DNA from: Bacillota bacterium
Lineage (GTDB): Bacteria > Bacillota > Sulfobacillia > JAJZYS01 > JAJZLH01
Length of the DNA: 10,731 bases
Direction: 5' to 3'
NCBI GenBank assembly: GCA_021850485.1
Contig: JAJZLY010000033.1
Span: 1-10,731 of the forward strand
In this document: piece after piece, positions 1 through 6,381 of the stretch
How the letters are laid out: each line of letters starts with the position of its first letter
Position numbering within the stretch: the first letter of the stretch is position 1
The notes under the pieces: generated by a model
What the model saw: only the letters and a program-made list of their open reading frames with translations
Database searches by the model: none
Told to the model about the DNA's origin: nothing
Position numbers and translations under genes: made by a program

Positions 1-38
1 TTACGAATGCGCCGCTCTACCAACTGAGCTACACCAGC
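1..38 (-). tRNA. tRNA-Thr (anticodon CGT), partial
   Basis: Reading the minus strand from 38, the sequence folds as the 5' half of a tRNA: acceptor strand GCTGGTG, then TA, a D arm GCTC/GAGC, and an anticodon stem leading to TT-CGT-AA. Anticodon CGT decodes the threonine codon ACG. The 3' half lies beyond the window edge. The gene starts only 7 bases after the CCA end of the upstream tRNA-Gly, so both are probably cut from one transcript. Confidence 0.9.
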
Positions 39-45
39 CAAACTC

Positions 46-120
46 TGGAGCGGGAGACGGGATTCGAACCCGCGACCTGCGGCTTGGGAAGCCGATATTC
101 TACCGCTGAACTACTCCCGC
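46..120 (-). tRNA. tRNA-Gly (anticodon CCC)
   Basis: A complete cloverleaf is visible on the minus strand. It has acceptor GCGGGAG paired with CTCCCGC, a D arm GTTC/GAAT, an anticodon loop TT-CCC-AA, the T loop TTCGAAT on a GCGGG/CCCGT stem, discriminator T, and a genome-encoded CCA at 46-48. Anticodon CCC reads the glycine codon GGG, and the 'GGCTTCCCAAGCC' anticodon arm resembles other bacterial tRNA-Gly(CCC). The outermost anticodon-stem pair looks like a T-C mismatch, with the other four pairs sound. Confidence 0.93.
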
Positions 121-129
121 AACAGGGTC

Positions 130-158
130 AGTATACGCACCAGCGGGCGATGGCTCAA
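130..158 (-). promoter_or_regulatory. Promoter of the tRNA-Gly/tRNA-Thr operon
   Basis: On the minus strand a -35-like TTGAGC (158 to 153) is followed after exactly 17 bases by a -10 TATACT (135 to 130). Transcription would start near 123, only a few bases before the mature 5' end of tRNA-Gly at 120. The short leader and near-consensus sigma-70 elements fit a stable-RNA promoter. It is predicted by eye only. Confidence 0.65.
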
Positions 159-186
159 GCGAAGCGGCGTAAATAACCCGCGTTCA

Positions 187-215
187 GCGCCACCACCACC
201 TGCCCCGGGTGGCGC
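187..215 (-). repeat. Inverted repeat downstream of vapC, possible terminator hairpin
   Basis: GCGCCACC at 187-194 and GGTGGCGC at 208-215 form a perfect 8-bp stem around a 13-base loop. It lies between the vapC stop and the tRNA promoter, where transcription of the toxin-antitoxin pair should end. No T run follows directly on the minus strand, so it is not a canonical intrinsic terminator. It may stall transcription or protect a 3' end. Confidence 0.4.
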
Positions 216-250
216 AGCATTGTGGCCGACCGTTGAAGTCACGAGCCCGT

Positions 251-643
251 CTAGACGGTGGGGTTGACCAGCCTGATCTCTTCCATCGGGAAGCGGCGAA
301 CATTGCGAGTCATGAGATGCAGTCCCTCGACCTTTGCCGAGGCGGCGATCAACGCATCGGGCAAGGATGTCCCATGCGACCGGCCGTACCGAGAGCGATA
401 CTCACCGGCCACCTGAGCAATCGCCCGGGTCACCTGAATCGGCCGCAGCGCGGAGAGAAGTTCTGTCAGCATCTTGGCGTCGTCCGGCGCACCTGCCAAG
501 ACGCCGGCCCACAGCTCCGCTTCCGAAATCGTCGAAAAGCACTTGGCCGACTCCGGTGGCAGGCTCCGAACCACGCTGATGACAGCTTGGGATCCCTTGA
601 GGATGTCAATGAGCACATCCGAGTCGAGAAGGTAGTCAGCCAC
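251..643 (-). CDS. vapC: VapC-type PIN-domain ribonuclease toxin
   Basis: This is a 130-residue PIN-domain protein, the usual size for VapC toxins, which are Mg-dependent endoribonucleases that typically attack tRNA or rRNA. The PIN signatures are in order: LLDSDVLID near the N-terminus (first acidic residue D7), a conserved glutamate at E43 in SEAELWAG, PDALIAA with D96, and the closing TRNVRRF (N114). I place the start at the GTG at 643, which follows GGAGGG by about 10 bases and begins directly with the PIN beta strand. An earlier possible start would add 13 unconserved residues. The gene overlaps the end of the antitoxin gene by 8 bases, so toxin translation is probably coupled to the antitoxin. 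The target RNA cannot be read from sequence. Confidence 0.88.
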   Translation of the reverse strand: MADYLLDSDVLIDILKGSQAVISVVRSLPPESAKCFSTISEAELWAGVLAGAPDDAKMLTELLSALRPIQVTRAIAQVAGEYRSRYGRSHGTSLPDALIAASAKVEGLHLMTRNVRRFPMEEIRLVNPTV

Positions 644-884
644 CTGACCGCTCCCTCCACTCGCCACGCATGCGCTCCACATAGGCCTCGTCGAACTGAG
701 AAAGGTGGGCCCACGAGCCTGCCACCTTGTCCAGGACCGCGCTTAGCGATGGTTCGCTGTCCTGGTCCGCATCAATCGCTCTGCGGATCACCTCGGCACA
801 GGAGATCCCCAGTCGCCGGGACTTGTCCTCTACCGCCCGCCACTGGGCGGCGGTCAGATAGATCTGAGTCCTCTTGTCGAGCAT
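636..884 (-). CDS. vapB: VapB-like ribbon-helix-helix antitoxin
   Basis: This 82-residue protein starts MLDKRTQIYLT, a short basic beta strand, followed by two helices with the pattern of a ribbon-helix-helix DNA-binding domain (AQWRAVEDKSRRLGISCAEVIRRAI, about residues 13-37). The acidic and aromatic C-terminal half (about 38-82) is the part that usually wraps the partner toxin. It sits directly before and overlaps the PIN toxin gene, the standard antitoxin-first order. The ATG at 884 follows GGGGTG by about 8 bases; an in-frame upstream extension to 1055 would run through the promoter and terminator and is rejected. The protein probably binds the palindrome at 897-914 and represses the pair. 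The exact antitoxin subfamily is uncertain. Confidence 0.82.
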   Translation of the reverse strand: MLDKRTQIYLTAAQWRAVEDKSRRLGISCAEVIRRAIDADQDSEPSLSAVLDKVAGSWAHLSQFDEAYVERMRGEWRERSGG

Positions 885-896
885 CCGTATCACCCC

Positions 897-922
897 GCTA
901 CTGTATACAGTAGCATATACAG
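897..922. promoter_or_regulatory. Palindromic operator for vapBC autoregulation
   Basis: GCTACTGTATACAGTAGC at 897-914 is a perfect 18-bp palindrome in an AT-rich patch. The half-site TATACAG occurs at 904-910 and again at 916-922, 12 bp apart. Ribbon-helix-helix antitoxins bind such short repeated half-sites over their own promoter. The site covers the predicted -10 and transcription start, so bound VapB or VapBC would block the promoter. Confidence 0.65.
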
Positions 923-935
923 CATCACGGTCGAA
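907..935 (-). promoter_or_regulatory. Promoter of vapBC
   Basis: The minus strand shows TTCGAC (935 to 930), a 17-base spacer, and TACTGT (912 to 907). The predicted start near 900 gives a leader of about 16 bases before the antitoxin ATG. The -10 lies inside the palindromic operator, and the -35 shares two bases with the T run of the terminator of the preceding operon. Confidence 0.5.
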
Positions 936-962
936 AACCCCGTGGCAGGCCCGCTGCCACGG
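934..962 (-). terminator. Intrinsic terminator of the rpsF-to-exporter operon
   Basis: On the minus strand CCGTGGCAG (962 to 954) and CTGCCACGG (948 to 940) form a perfect 9-bp GC-rich stem with a 5-base loop. GG and TTTT (937 to 934) follow. It lies about 50 bases after the stop codon of the exporter gene, the last gene of the long operon. The T run is short, so termination may be incomplete. Confidence 0.78.
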
Positions 963-1014
963 AGCTGCCACGTTCATCGCGCACCTGCTCTGATCGAGGC
1001 GTCTGTGGGCCAGG

Positions 1015-1998
1015 TCAGCGAAAGGCCACCGCCCACAGCAACCCGGCTGCGGCACCCAGTGCGCCGCCGGTTAGGGACAGCCGCCATGCGGTGCGCCGAG
1101 CGGAACTCAGCAGCGGGAAGATGGCGTCTCCGTGCTGGCTGATGGTGTTGGCCAAGACGGCGGCAAAGGGCAGATTGCCGGTCACGAACAAGGTGGCCAC
1201 CACGATTTGCGGACCACAACCCGGGATCAGGCCGACCAGGGCCCCGAGCGCCACATCCAGCATCAAGTTTCCATGGAGCAGTTGAATGATGCCGGCTCCG
1301 CCGCCGTGGGCTGCCACCGTGAAGACCACGTCTGCGGCCATCACCCACAGGGTGATCTCGGCTGCATCGCGCACTGTGGTCAAGATGGCACGCACGCCAG
1401 CCTGACTGGCCTTCTTCTTGGCCAAAGCGCGCAAAGACCACACGCTGACGCCGCCCAGGGCCAATCCCAGCACCAAATTCGTCATGGAGGAAAGTCCGAC
1501 CACCGTGTCCAGGCCCACCGCCAGGGCCAACAGCACCCATAACCCAGCCAACCAAGGTAGGGTCTCGGTGCCGGCCTCCTCGCCCTCGTGGCGGACAACG
1601 ACCGGCGTCTGGGACAGATTGAAGCGCTGGGACAAGAGGCCAGCACCGGTGCCGAGCACCAGCACGATGCCCAAGAGTCCCAGCGTCTCAAGCGGCTTCC
1701 CTGCCCACAGCACGAACGATGCATCGCCCATGGTCGCCAAATGGCCAGCCAGCAAGGTGGCGCCGGAAACGGCGCCTGCGGTGTACAGGCGGGTCAGGGT
1801 CAGGCTGCCGGCGCAGCCAGGCACCGCTGACAGCAGGGCGCCCATCGCCGGCTGCGCCTTGCCGGCGCGCTTGAAAAGCTTCTCCGGAGAGAGCCAGCCG
1901 GCTTCGTCCACCAGCAAGATCAAGAACAGGAGCACAAAGACCGGGGCGGTGACCGTGACTACGGCGCTATGCATGGCCAGCGCGACCAGTTGAAGCAT
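1015..1998 (-). CDS. Putative 10-TM heavy-metal (manganese-type) exporter, ArsP_2-like
   Basis: This 327-residue integral membrane protein matches the family annotated as putative manganese transporter or 10-TM heavy-metal exporter (ArsP_2-type, related in fold to the arsenic permease ArsP). It has an internal duplication. The first half carries AVPGCAGSLTLTRLYTAG (about 58-75) followed by MGDASF (90-95). The second carries LIPGCGPQIVVATLFVTG (about 257-274) followed by SQHGDAIFPLL (287-297). The paired P-G-C motifs with downstream G-D-A probably line the substrate path. A hydrophilic loop (about 124-147) separates the halves. I chose the ATG at 1998 because GGAGG ends 5 bases before it; a TTG four codons upstream overlaps that site. 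It is the last gene of the operon. The substrate is inferred from family annotation only, and no manganese riboswitch was seen upstream. Confidence 0.72.
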   Translation of the reverse strand: MLQLVALAMHSAVVTVTAPVFVLLFLILLVDEAGWLSPEKLFKRAGKAQPAMGALLSAVPGCAGSLTLTRLYTAGAVSGATLLAGHLATMGDASFVLWAGKPLETLGLLGIVLVLGTGAGLLSQRFNLSQTPVVVRHEGEEAGTETLPWLAGLWVLLALAVGLDTVVGLSSMTNLVLGLALGGVSVWSLRALAKKKASQAGVRAILTTVRDAAEITLWVMAADVVFTVAAHGGGAGIIQLLHGNLMLDVALGALVGLIPGCGPQIVVATLFVTGNLPFAAVLANTISQHGDAIFPLLSSARRTAWRLSLTGGALGAAAGLLWAVAFR

Positions 1999-2102
1999 CA
2001 GTGCCTCCAAGTGCGTGGTGTGTTTGGCAGGTGCGTCAGAGCGCTTCCCGGTTTCGACTCAATGTACCTGTCCACCCGCTCGCTGGCCAGCCGCTTTTGC
2101 CC

Positions 2103-2699
2103 TCAGCGGGCGGCAAGGGCTCCCAGATAGCGAGTCAGTTCGGCCGCCTGGCGCCGCGAGCGCACCCGGCGATCGCTCGGCCGCTCATAACCCAGGCCTA
2201 GAAAACAGACGATCTGCTGCTCGCTCTCCAGTCCCAAAAAGCGGTGCACTGCTGGATCGGTCGCCATCAGGCCAGTGCCCCAGCGGGCGCCGATGCCCAT
2301 GGAGTGCGCCGTCAGCTGGACGATGTAGGCGGCGATGGCGCAAGCCGCATAGTCCTCGCGCTGGCGGGAGTCGTCTCCGGCCAGTTGCTGCACCACATAG
2401 AGATACACCGGCGGCTCGTCGAACTCCGCCACCTGAGCCGCCACCCGGTCCAGGCCGCGGCCCTCCCGTTCGGCCCGCTGCCGCGCCAGATCGCCGCGCA
2501 ACTGGGCGAGCGCTTGTTTGCTCTCGCCCGCCACTACCACAAACCGCCACGGCTCGGTCAACCGGTGATTGGGCGCCCAGGTGGCAGCCTCGATCAACTG
2601 ATCCACTGCGCCGGTCGGCAGCGGATCAGGCGTGAAGTGGTAGATCGTGCTGCGGTCGTGAATCGCCTGCCACAGGGCCTCTTGCGGTGCGGACGTCAT
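2103..2699 (-). CDS. Nitroreductase family FMN-dependent oxidoreductase (YdjA-like)
   Basis: This 198-residue protein has the single-domain nitroreductase fold. The FMN-phosphate-binding N-terminal motif is DRSTIYHFTPDPLP (about 15-28), with the conserved R-S pair at 16-17. APNHRLTEPWRF (42-53) is the signature of the YdjA-like branch, and a C-terminal GLGYERP segment (about 168-174) closes the domain. Members use NAD(P)H to reduce nitro or other electron-poor compounds as cytoplasmic dimers; the natural substrate is usually unknown. The ATG at 2699 is preceded by GGGAGG at a 6-base gap. It lies 46 bases after purA with no terminator visible, so it is probably co-transcribed. The fold is clear, the biological role is not. 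Confidence 0.85.
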   Translation of the reverse strand: MTSAPQEALWQAIHDRSTIYHFTPDPLPTGAVDQLIEAATWAPNHRLTEPWRFVVVAGESKQALAQLRGDLARQRAEREGRGLDRVAAQVAEFDEPPVYLYVVQQLAGDDSRQREDYAACAIAAYIVQLTAHSMGIGARWGTGLMATDPAVHRFLGLESEQQIVCFLGLGYERPSDRRVRSRRQAAELTRYLGALAAR

Positions 2700-2745
2700 C
2701 GTGGACCTCCCTCTTGGTGTCTCGATCGCGTACGCTGGCCGGCCC

Positions 2746-4053
2746 TCAGGCCGACGAGCGCTGCAGGGGCGAGAACAAGTCGTCCAGGATCAAGGTGTGC
2801 CCACGCTCTCGTCCCGTCGAGATGACGGCCAGCGGTAGCCCCACCTCCTGCTCAATCGCCTGCAAGAAGGTTTCGGCCGCCCCGGGCAGGTCCTGGCGAC
2901 GGCTGATGTCGGGCGAAAAGGCGGGCCAGCCGGGCAGATCGAGATAGATCGGCCGGGCCCGCTCCAACACATTCAGCGAGGCCGGATAGTGGACCAGTCG
3001 AGAGCCATTTAGCTCATAGGCCACGCAAAGCCGCACCGTGTCCATGCCGGAAAGTACATCCAGGTGGTTCAGGGCCAGGGCGTCAAGTCCATTCACCCGT
3101 GCGGCGTAACGGAGCATGACCGTGTCCAGCCAACCCACCCGTCTGGGTCTGCCCGTGGTCGTGCCAAACTCGTGGCCGACCTCGCGGATTCGCTCACCGG
3201 TGGCATCTGCCAGTTCGGTGACCATCGGACCATCCCCCACTCGCGTGGTGTAGGCCTTGACCACGCCCAGCACCCGGTCGATCCGGCTGGGCCCAACTCC
3301 AGAGCCGATGGTCACGCCGCCGGCCACCGGATGGGACGATGTGACATAGGGGTAGGTGCCGTGGTCGACGTCCAAGAAGGTGCCCTGCGATCCTTCAAAC
3401 AGCACCCGCTGCCGCTGATCGAGGGCAGCGTTGACCAATACCGAGGTATCGGCCACCAGACCAGCCAGCCGGCGGGCGGCGACCTGGCAGATGCTGAGCA
3501 TCTCGTCGGCGGCAACCGGCTGGGCGCCGTACACCCGCTCCAGGACGCGGTTCACCCGCTCCACGTTCCAGGTGATCAGCTCCTGCAGCCGGGCCGGTTC
3601 GAACAAATCCACCATGCGGATTCCGTAGCGGGCGTTTTTGTCCATGTAGGCCGGCCCCACGCCGCGTCTGGTGGTGCCGATCTTGCGCTCGGCCCGGCCG
3701 TCTTCCTCCAGGCCATCGAGCAGGCGGTGGTAGGGCAAGATCAGATGCGCCCGGTCGCTGATCACCAGGCCCGAAGTATCCACATTTCGCTGCTCAAGAT
3801 AGTCGATCTCAGCCAGCAGCACTTCGGTATCCACCACCACACCGTTGCCGATCACCGCCTGGCATCCCGGGTACAAGATGCCAGAGGGGAGCAGGTGTAG
3901 CTTAAAAACCTCGTCGCCGACCACCACCGTGTGTCCGGCGTTGTTGCCGCCCTGCGAACGGACCACCATGTCTGCCTGCTGGGCCAGGTAGTGCGTGACC
4001 TTACCCTTGCCCTCATCCCCCCACTGGGCCCCGATCACGGCAACAGACGGCAT
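2746..4053 (-). CDS. purA: Adenylosuccinate synthetase
   Basis: This 435-residue enzyme makes adenylosuccinate from IMP, aspartate and GTP, the first step of the AMP branch of purine synthesis, in the cytoplasm. The N-terminal GAQWGDEGKGK loop (8-18) includes the catalytic base D13. QGGNNAGHT carries catalytic H41, the same numbering as in the E. coli enzyme. IMP-binding KIGTTRRGVGPAY (about 124-136), KAYTTRVGDGPM, the TTGRPRR segment and the late NHLDVL and STGRERGH guanine-site segments are all present. Length is normal for the family. The ATG overlaps the stop of the upstream membrane gene by one base (TGATG), with AGGAGG 9 bases ahead inside that gene, so translation is likely coupled. 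purA after dnaB is the usual Bacillota order. Confidence 0.97.
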   Translation of the reverse strand: MPSVAVIGAQWGDEGKGKVTHYLAQQADMVVRSQGGNNAGHTVVVGDEVFKLHLLPSGILYPGCQAVIGNGVVVDTEVLLAEIDYLEQRNVDTSGLVISDRAHLILPYHRLLDGLEEDGRAERKIGTTRRGVGPAYMDKNARYGIRMVDLFEPARLQELITWNVERVNRVLERVYGAQPVAADEMLSICQVAARRLAGLVADTSVLVNAALDQRQRVLFEGSQGTFLDVDHGTYPYVTSSHPVAGGVTIGSGVGPSRIDRVLGVVKAYTTRVGDGPMVTELADATGERIREVGHEFGTTTGRPRRVGWLDTVMLRYAARVNGLDALALNHLDVLSGMDTVRLCVAYELNGSRLVHYPASLNVLERARPIYLDLPGWPAFSPDISRRQDLPGAAETFLQAIEQEVGLPLAVISTGRERGHTLILDDLFSPLQRSSA

Positions 4054-4571
4054 CAGTTCAAGCCTCCTTCAGTGGGTGGGTGCGGCGGCTCTCCTGGCTC
4101 TGGCAACGCCGGATGGAGGTCGGCGGTCAGCTCGTCTTCGACCTGCGGCCGGGCGATCTCGCCCATGTCCCCCAGCTCGGCTGTCTGACTGGCCGACAGT
4201 GGCCACGGCTCGTCGGCGTCGGGCGCGTGGCGCCGTCTGGGCGCCTTCAGCACGAGTGCCGGCCGCATCACCTTGGCTGCCATAGCCAATAACAGCGACG
4301 CTGCCACCGCCAGGATCACGGCCACCAAACCGCCGCCCAGGCCAGCCGCCGTCTGGTTTAGATGGCCGGAGAGACGGCCTGAAATCAAGATGGCGACCAG
4401 GGTCAAGACCGTCGCCCCCAGGGCGACCCCCCACCAGGTGCGGCGGTCAACCGGCACCAAGAGCCCGGCCACCGGTGCCCCGACCAGCAGCCCACCGGGG
4501 CCGAGCACGGCGAGTCCGGCCCCACCCACCACCACCTGCGCGGCTAGGGCCCACCAGACCCGGCCGCTCAC
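4053..4571 (-). CDS. Small membrane protein of unknown function between dnaB and purA
   Basis: I do not recognise this 172-residue protein. It shows four hydrophobic stretches, at about residues 5-23, 25-41, 45-64 and 72-98, joined by very short loops. A basic patch (KAPRRRH, about 109-115) follows, then an acidic, proline-rich hydrophilic tail of about 55 residues. By the positive-inside tendency the tail is probably cytoplasmic. That the gene is real is supported by its junctions: its GTG start overlaps the dnaB stop (GTGA) with GGAGG 7 bases ahead, and its stop overlaps the purA start (TGATG). Such coupling at both ends suggests it is made with DnaB and PurA. No catalytic or binding motif is visible, so no function is assigned. 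Confidence 0.75.
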   Translation of the reverse strand: MSGRVWWALAAQVVVGGAGLAVLGPGGLLVGAPVAGLLVPVDRRTWWGVALGATVLTLVAILISGRLSGHLNQTAAGLGGGLVAVILAVAASLLLAMAAKVMRPALVLKAPRRRHAPDADEPWPLSASQTAELGDMGEIARPQVEDELTADLHPALPEPGEPPHPPTEGGLN

Positions 4572-5911
4572 TCTGCGGCCTCCGCCTGTTCGTCCAGTGT
4601 GAAAAATCGACCGATGTCTTCGCGAAACAGCAGCCGCACCGTACCGATCGGCCCGTTTCGCTGTTTGGCGATGACGATCTCCGCCACGTCCGAGGCGCCA
4701 GGGGTCTTCTGGTAGTACTGCTCGCGGTAGATGAAGGCGACCAGGTCGGCGTCTTGCTCGATCGCACCAGACTCACGCAGGTCAGACAGCATCGGCCGGT
4801 GGTCAGAGCGCTGTTCTACGGCCCTCGACAACTGCGACAGGGTGACCACGGGCACCTCGAGTTCCCGGGCCAGCGATTTCAGTGCCCGCGAGATGGCCGA
4901 GATCTCCTGCTGGCGGTTTTCCAGCTGGGTTCTCGCCTCCAACAGCTGCAGGTAGTCCACGATCACCAGCCCCAAGCCATGCTCATGCTTCATGCGCCGG
5001 CACTTGGCCCGCAATTCGAGCACGTTCAGGGACGCTGCGTCGTCGATGAACATGGGCATGGTCGAGAGCTGGCTGACCGCCCAGGAAAAGCGTTTCCAAT
5101 CCTCTTCTTCCATCAGCCCCTGGCGCAACTTCTGTGAATCGATGCCGCCGTGCGCACAGATCAGGCGAATGGCCAGCTGCTCCCGGCCCATCTCCAGGGA
5201 GAACAGCGCCACCGGCACCTTCGACTCGGCGGCGTTGCGCGCCAAATTGAGCGCCAGCGCCGTCTTACCGACGCTGGGTCGGGCTGCGATCACGATCAGC
5301 TCGGACTTTTGCAGTCCAGAGGTCAGCTTGTCGAACATCGAAAAGCCGGTAGTCACCCCGGTCAGCCCCTTGGCGTAATACTGGTCGATGTGACTGACCG
5401 TGTTCAGCAGTACGTCTCTGATGGCCGTGGCAGTGTCCCCTTGCCGTTGCGACAGTTGGTAAAGCTCCCGCTCGGCGCCATCGAGAATAACCTCAGCATC
5501 GCTGTCCGCCTCGTAGGCCGTCTGCGCCATGTGCGTGCCCACCCGGATCACGCCGCGCAACAGCGCCCGCTGGCGCACGATCTTGGCGTAGTGGGAGATG
5601 TGGCTGGCGGTGGGCACGGCCGTGGTCAGCTCTGCCAGATAGGTGGCGCCACCGCACTGTTCCAGGTGCTTGCCATTGCGCAGACCCTCAGTCAGGGTGA
5701 CCAGGTCCACCACCTGAGCCTGATCGTAGAGTTCTTGCATGGTGCGAAAGATCAGGCGATGCGACTCCCAGTAGAAGTCTTCATCCCTCAGCTCCTCCAT
5801 GCCGCGGGTCAGGGCATCTTTTTCAATCAGCATCGAACCCAGGACAGAGCGCTCCGCTTCCAGGCTCTGCGGCGGTACGCGATCGATCGGCTGCGAACCT
5901 GTGAGCGTCAC
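4568..5911 (-). CDS. dnaB: Replicative DNA helicase DnaB (DnaC in Bacillus)
   Basis: This 447-residue protein is a typical replicative helicase that unwinds DNA as a hexamer at the replication fork and recruits primase. The N-terminal scaffold domain (about 10-150) starts with RVPPQSLEAERSVLGSML. A linker leads to the RecA-like motor with Walker A ARPSVGKT (210-217), the SLEM segment (238-241), Walker B LVIVDYLQLL (315-324), TLSQLSR (357-363), DLRESGAIEQDAD (377-389), and the C-terminal KQRNGPIG (416-423) holding the arginine finger. No intein interrupts it. The start is GTG at 5911, preceded by AAAGGGGG. Only 3 bases separate it from the rplI stop, so the two are co-translated or nearly so. 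Confidence 0.97.
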   Translation of the reverse strand: MTLTGSQPIDRVPPQSLEAERSVLGSMLIEKDALTRGMEELRDEDFYWESHRLIFRTMQELYDQAQVVDLVTLTEGLRNGKHLEQCGGATYLAELTTAVPTASHISHYAKIVRQRALLRGVIRVGTHMAQTAYEADSDAEVILDGAERELYQLSQRQGDTATAIRDVLLNTVSHIDQYYAKGLTGVTTGFSMFDKLTSGLQKSELIVIAARPSVGKTALALNLARNAAESKVPVALFSLEMGREQLAIRLICAHGGIDSQKLRQGLMEEEDWKRFSWAVSQLSTMPMFIDDAASLNVLELRAKCRRMKHEHGLGLVIVDYLQLLEARTQLENRQQEISAISRALKSLARELEVPVVTLSQLSRAVEQRSDHRPMLSDLRESGAIEQDADLVAFIYREQYYQKTPGASDVAEIVIAKQRNGPIGTVRLLFREDIGRFFTLDEQAEAAE

Positions 5912-5914
5912 CCT

Positions 5915-6370
5915 CTAGCCCCCTTTCTTGGCCTCCACCACGACCCGCACCGAAGCCCGCACCTCCGGCGCCAGCCGCACCTCGACCACACTCTCGCCAA
6001 CGTGCTTGATCGGCTCTCCCAGATCCAGCCGCCGCTTGTCCACCTGCACGCCCAGTGTCTGGCCAATCACCGCCGCGATATCGGCTGCGGTCACCGCACC
6101 AAACAGCCGGCCCTGCTCGCCGGCCTTCATGCGAATGGTCACCACCTGGCCGTCGAGTCGATCCGCCTGCGCCCTGGAGGCTTGCAGCAGGCGCTGTTGC
6201 CGGGTGGCCTGCGCCCGATTGGCCTCCTCCACCTTCTTCAGCACGCCGCTGGTCGCTTCCTCGGCCAAGCGGCGGGGAAAGAGGTAGTTTCGGGCATAGC
6301 CGTCCGACACCTCGGCTAACTCACCGCTGCGGCCCAGTCCTTTCACATCGCTGCGCAATACTACTTGCAC
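5915..6370 (-). CDS. rplI: 50S ribosomal protein bL9
   Basis: This 151-residue protein has the normal bL9 length. bL9 binds 23S rRNA at the base of the L1 stalk and helps keep the reading frame. The N-domain begins VQVVLRSDVKGLGRSGE and carries the signature DGYARNYLFPRRLAEEAT (about 23-40). A long charged helix follows (about 44-75), then the C-domain (GQVVTIRMKAGEQGRLFGAVT onward). The start is the GTG at 6370. AGGAGGGG ends 5 bases ahead, and its first bases overlap the TAG stop of the yybS gene. The reading frame stays open far upstream through yybS, but that extension has no bL9 similarity and is not coding. Confidence 0.96.
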   Translation of the reverse strand: MQVVLRSDVKGLGRSGELAEVSDGYARNYLFPRRLAEEATSGVLKKVEEANRAQATRQQRLLQASRAQADRLDGQVVTIRMKAGEQGRLFGAVTAADIAAVIGQTLGVQVDKRRLDLGEPIKHVGESVVEVRLAPEVRASVRVVVEAKKGG

Positions 6371-6381
6371 GAGAGCCCCTC

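Noticed and set aside
209-913. A 234-codon plus-strand open frame across vapBC
   Set aside because: Antisense to the toxin-antitoxin pair and running through its operator; composition is not protein-like.
1999-2102. Manganese riboswitch (yybP-ykoY type) before the exporter
   Set aside because: The 104-base gap contains a 10-bp palindrome, GCTGGCCAGC, but I could not find the conserved loops of that riboswitch; it is also short for one.
2082-2110. Intrinsic terminator between the nitroreductase and exporter genes
   Set aside because: The palindrome has no loop and no T run follows it on the minus strand.
3064-3900. A 278-codon open frame antisense to purA
   Set aside because: Low-complexity translation rich in His, Gly and Gln; it lies wholly inside a clear purA gene.
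5150-6319. A 389-codon open frame antisense to dnaB and rplI
   Set aside because: It crosses two well-identified genes on the other strand and has no domain similarity that I recognise.
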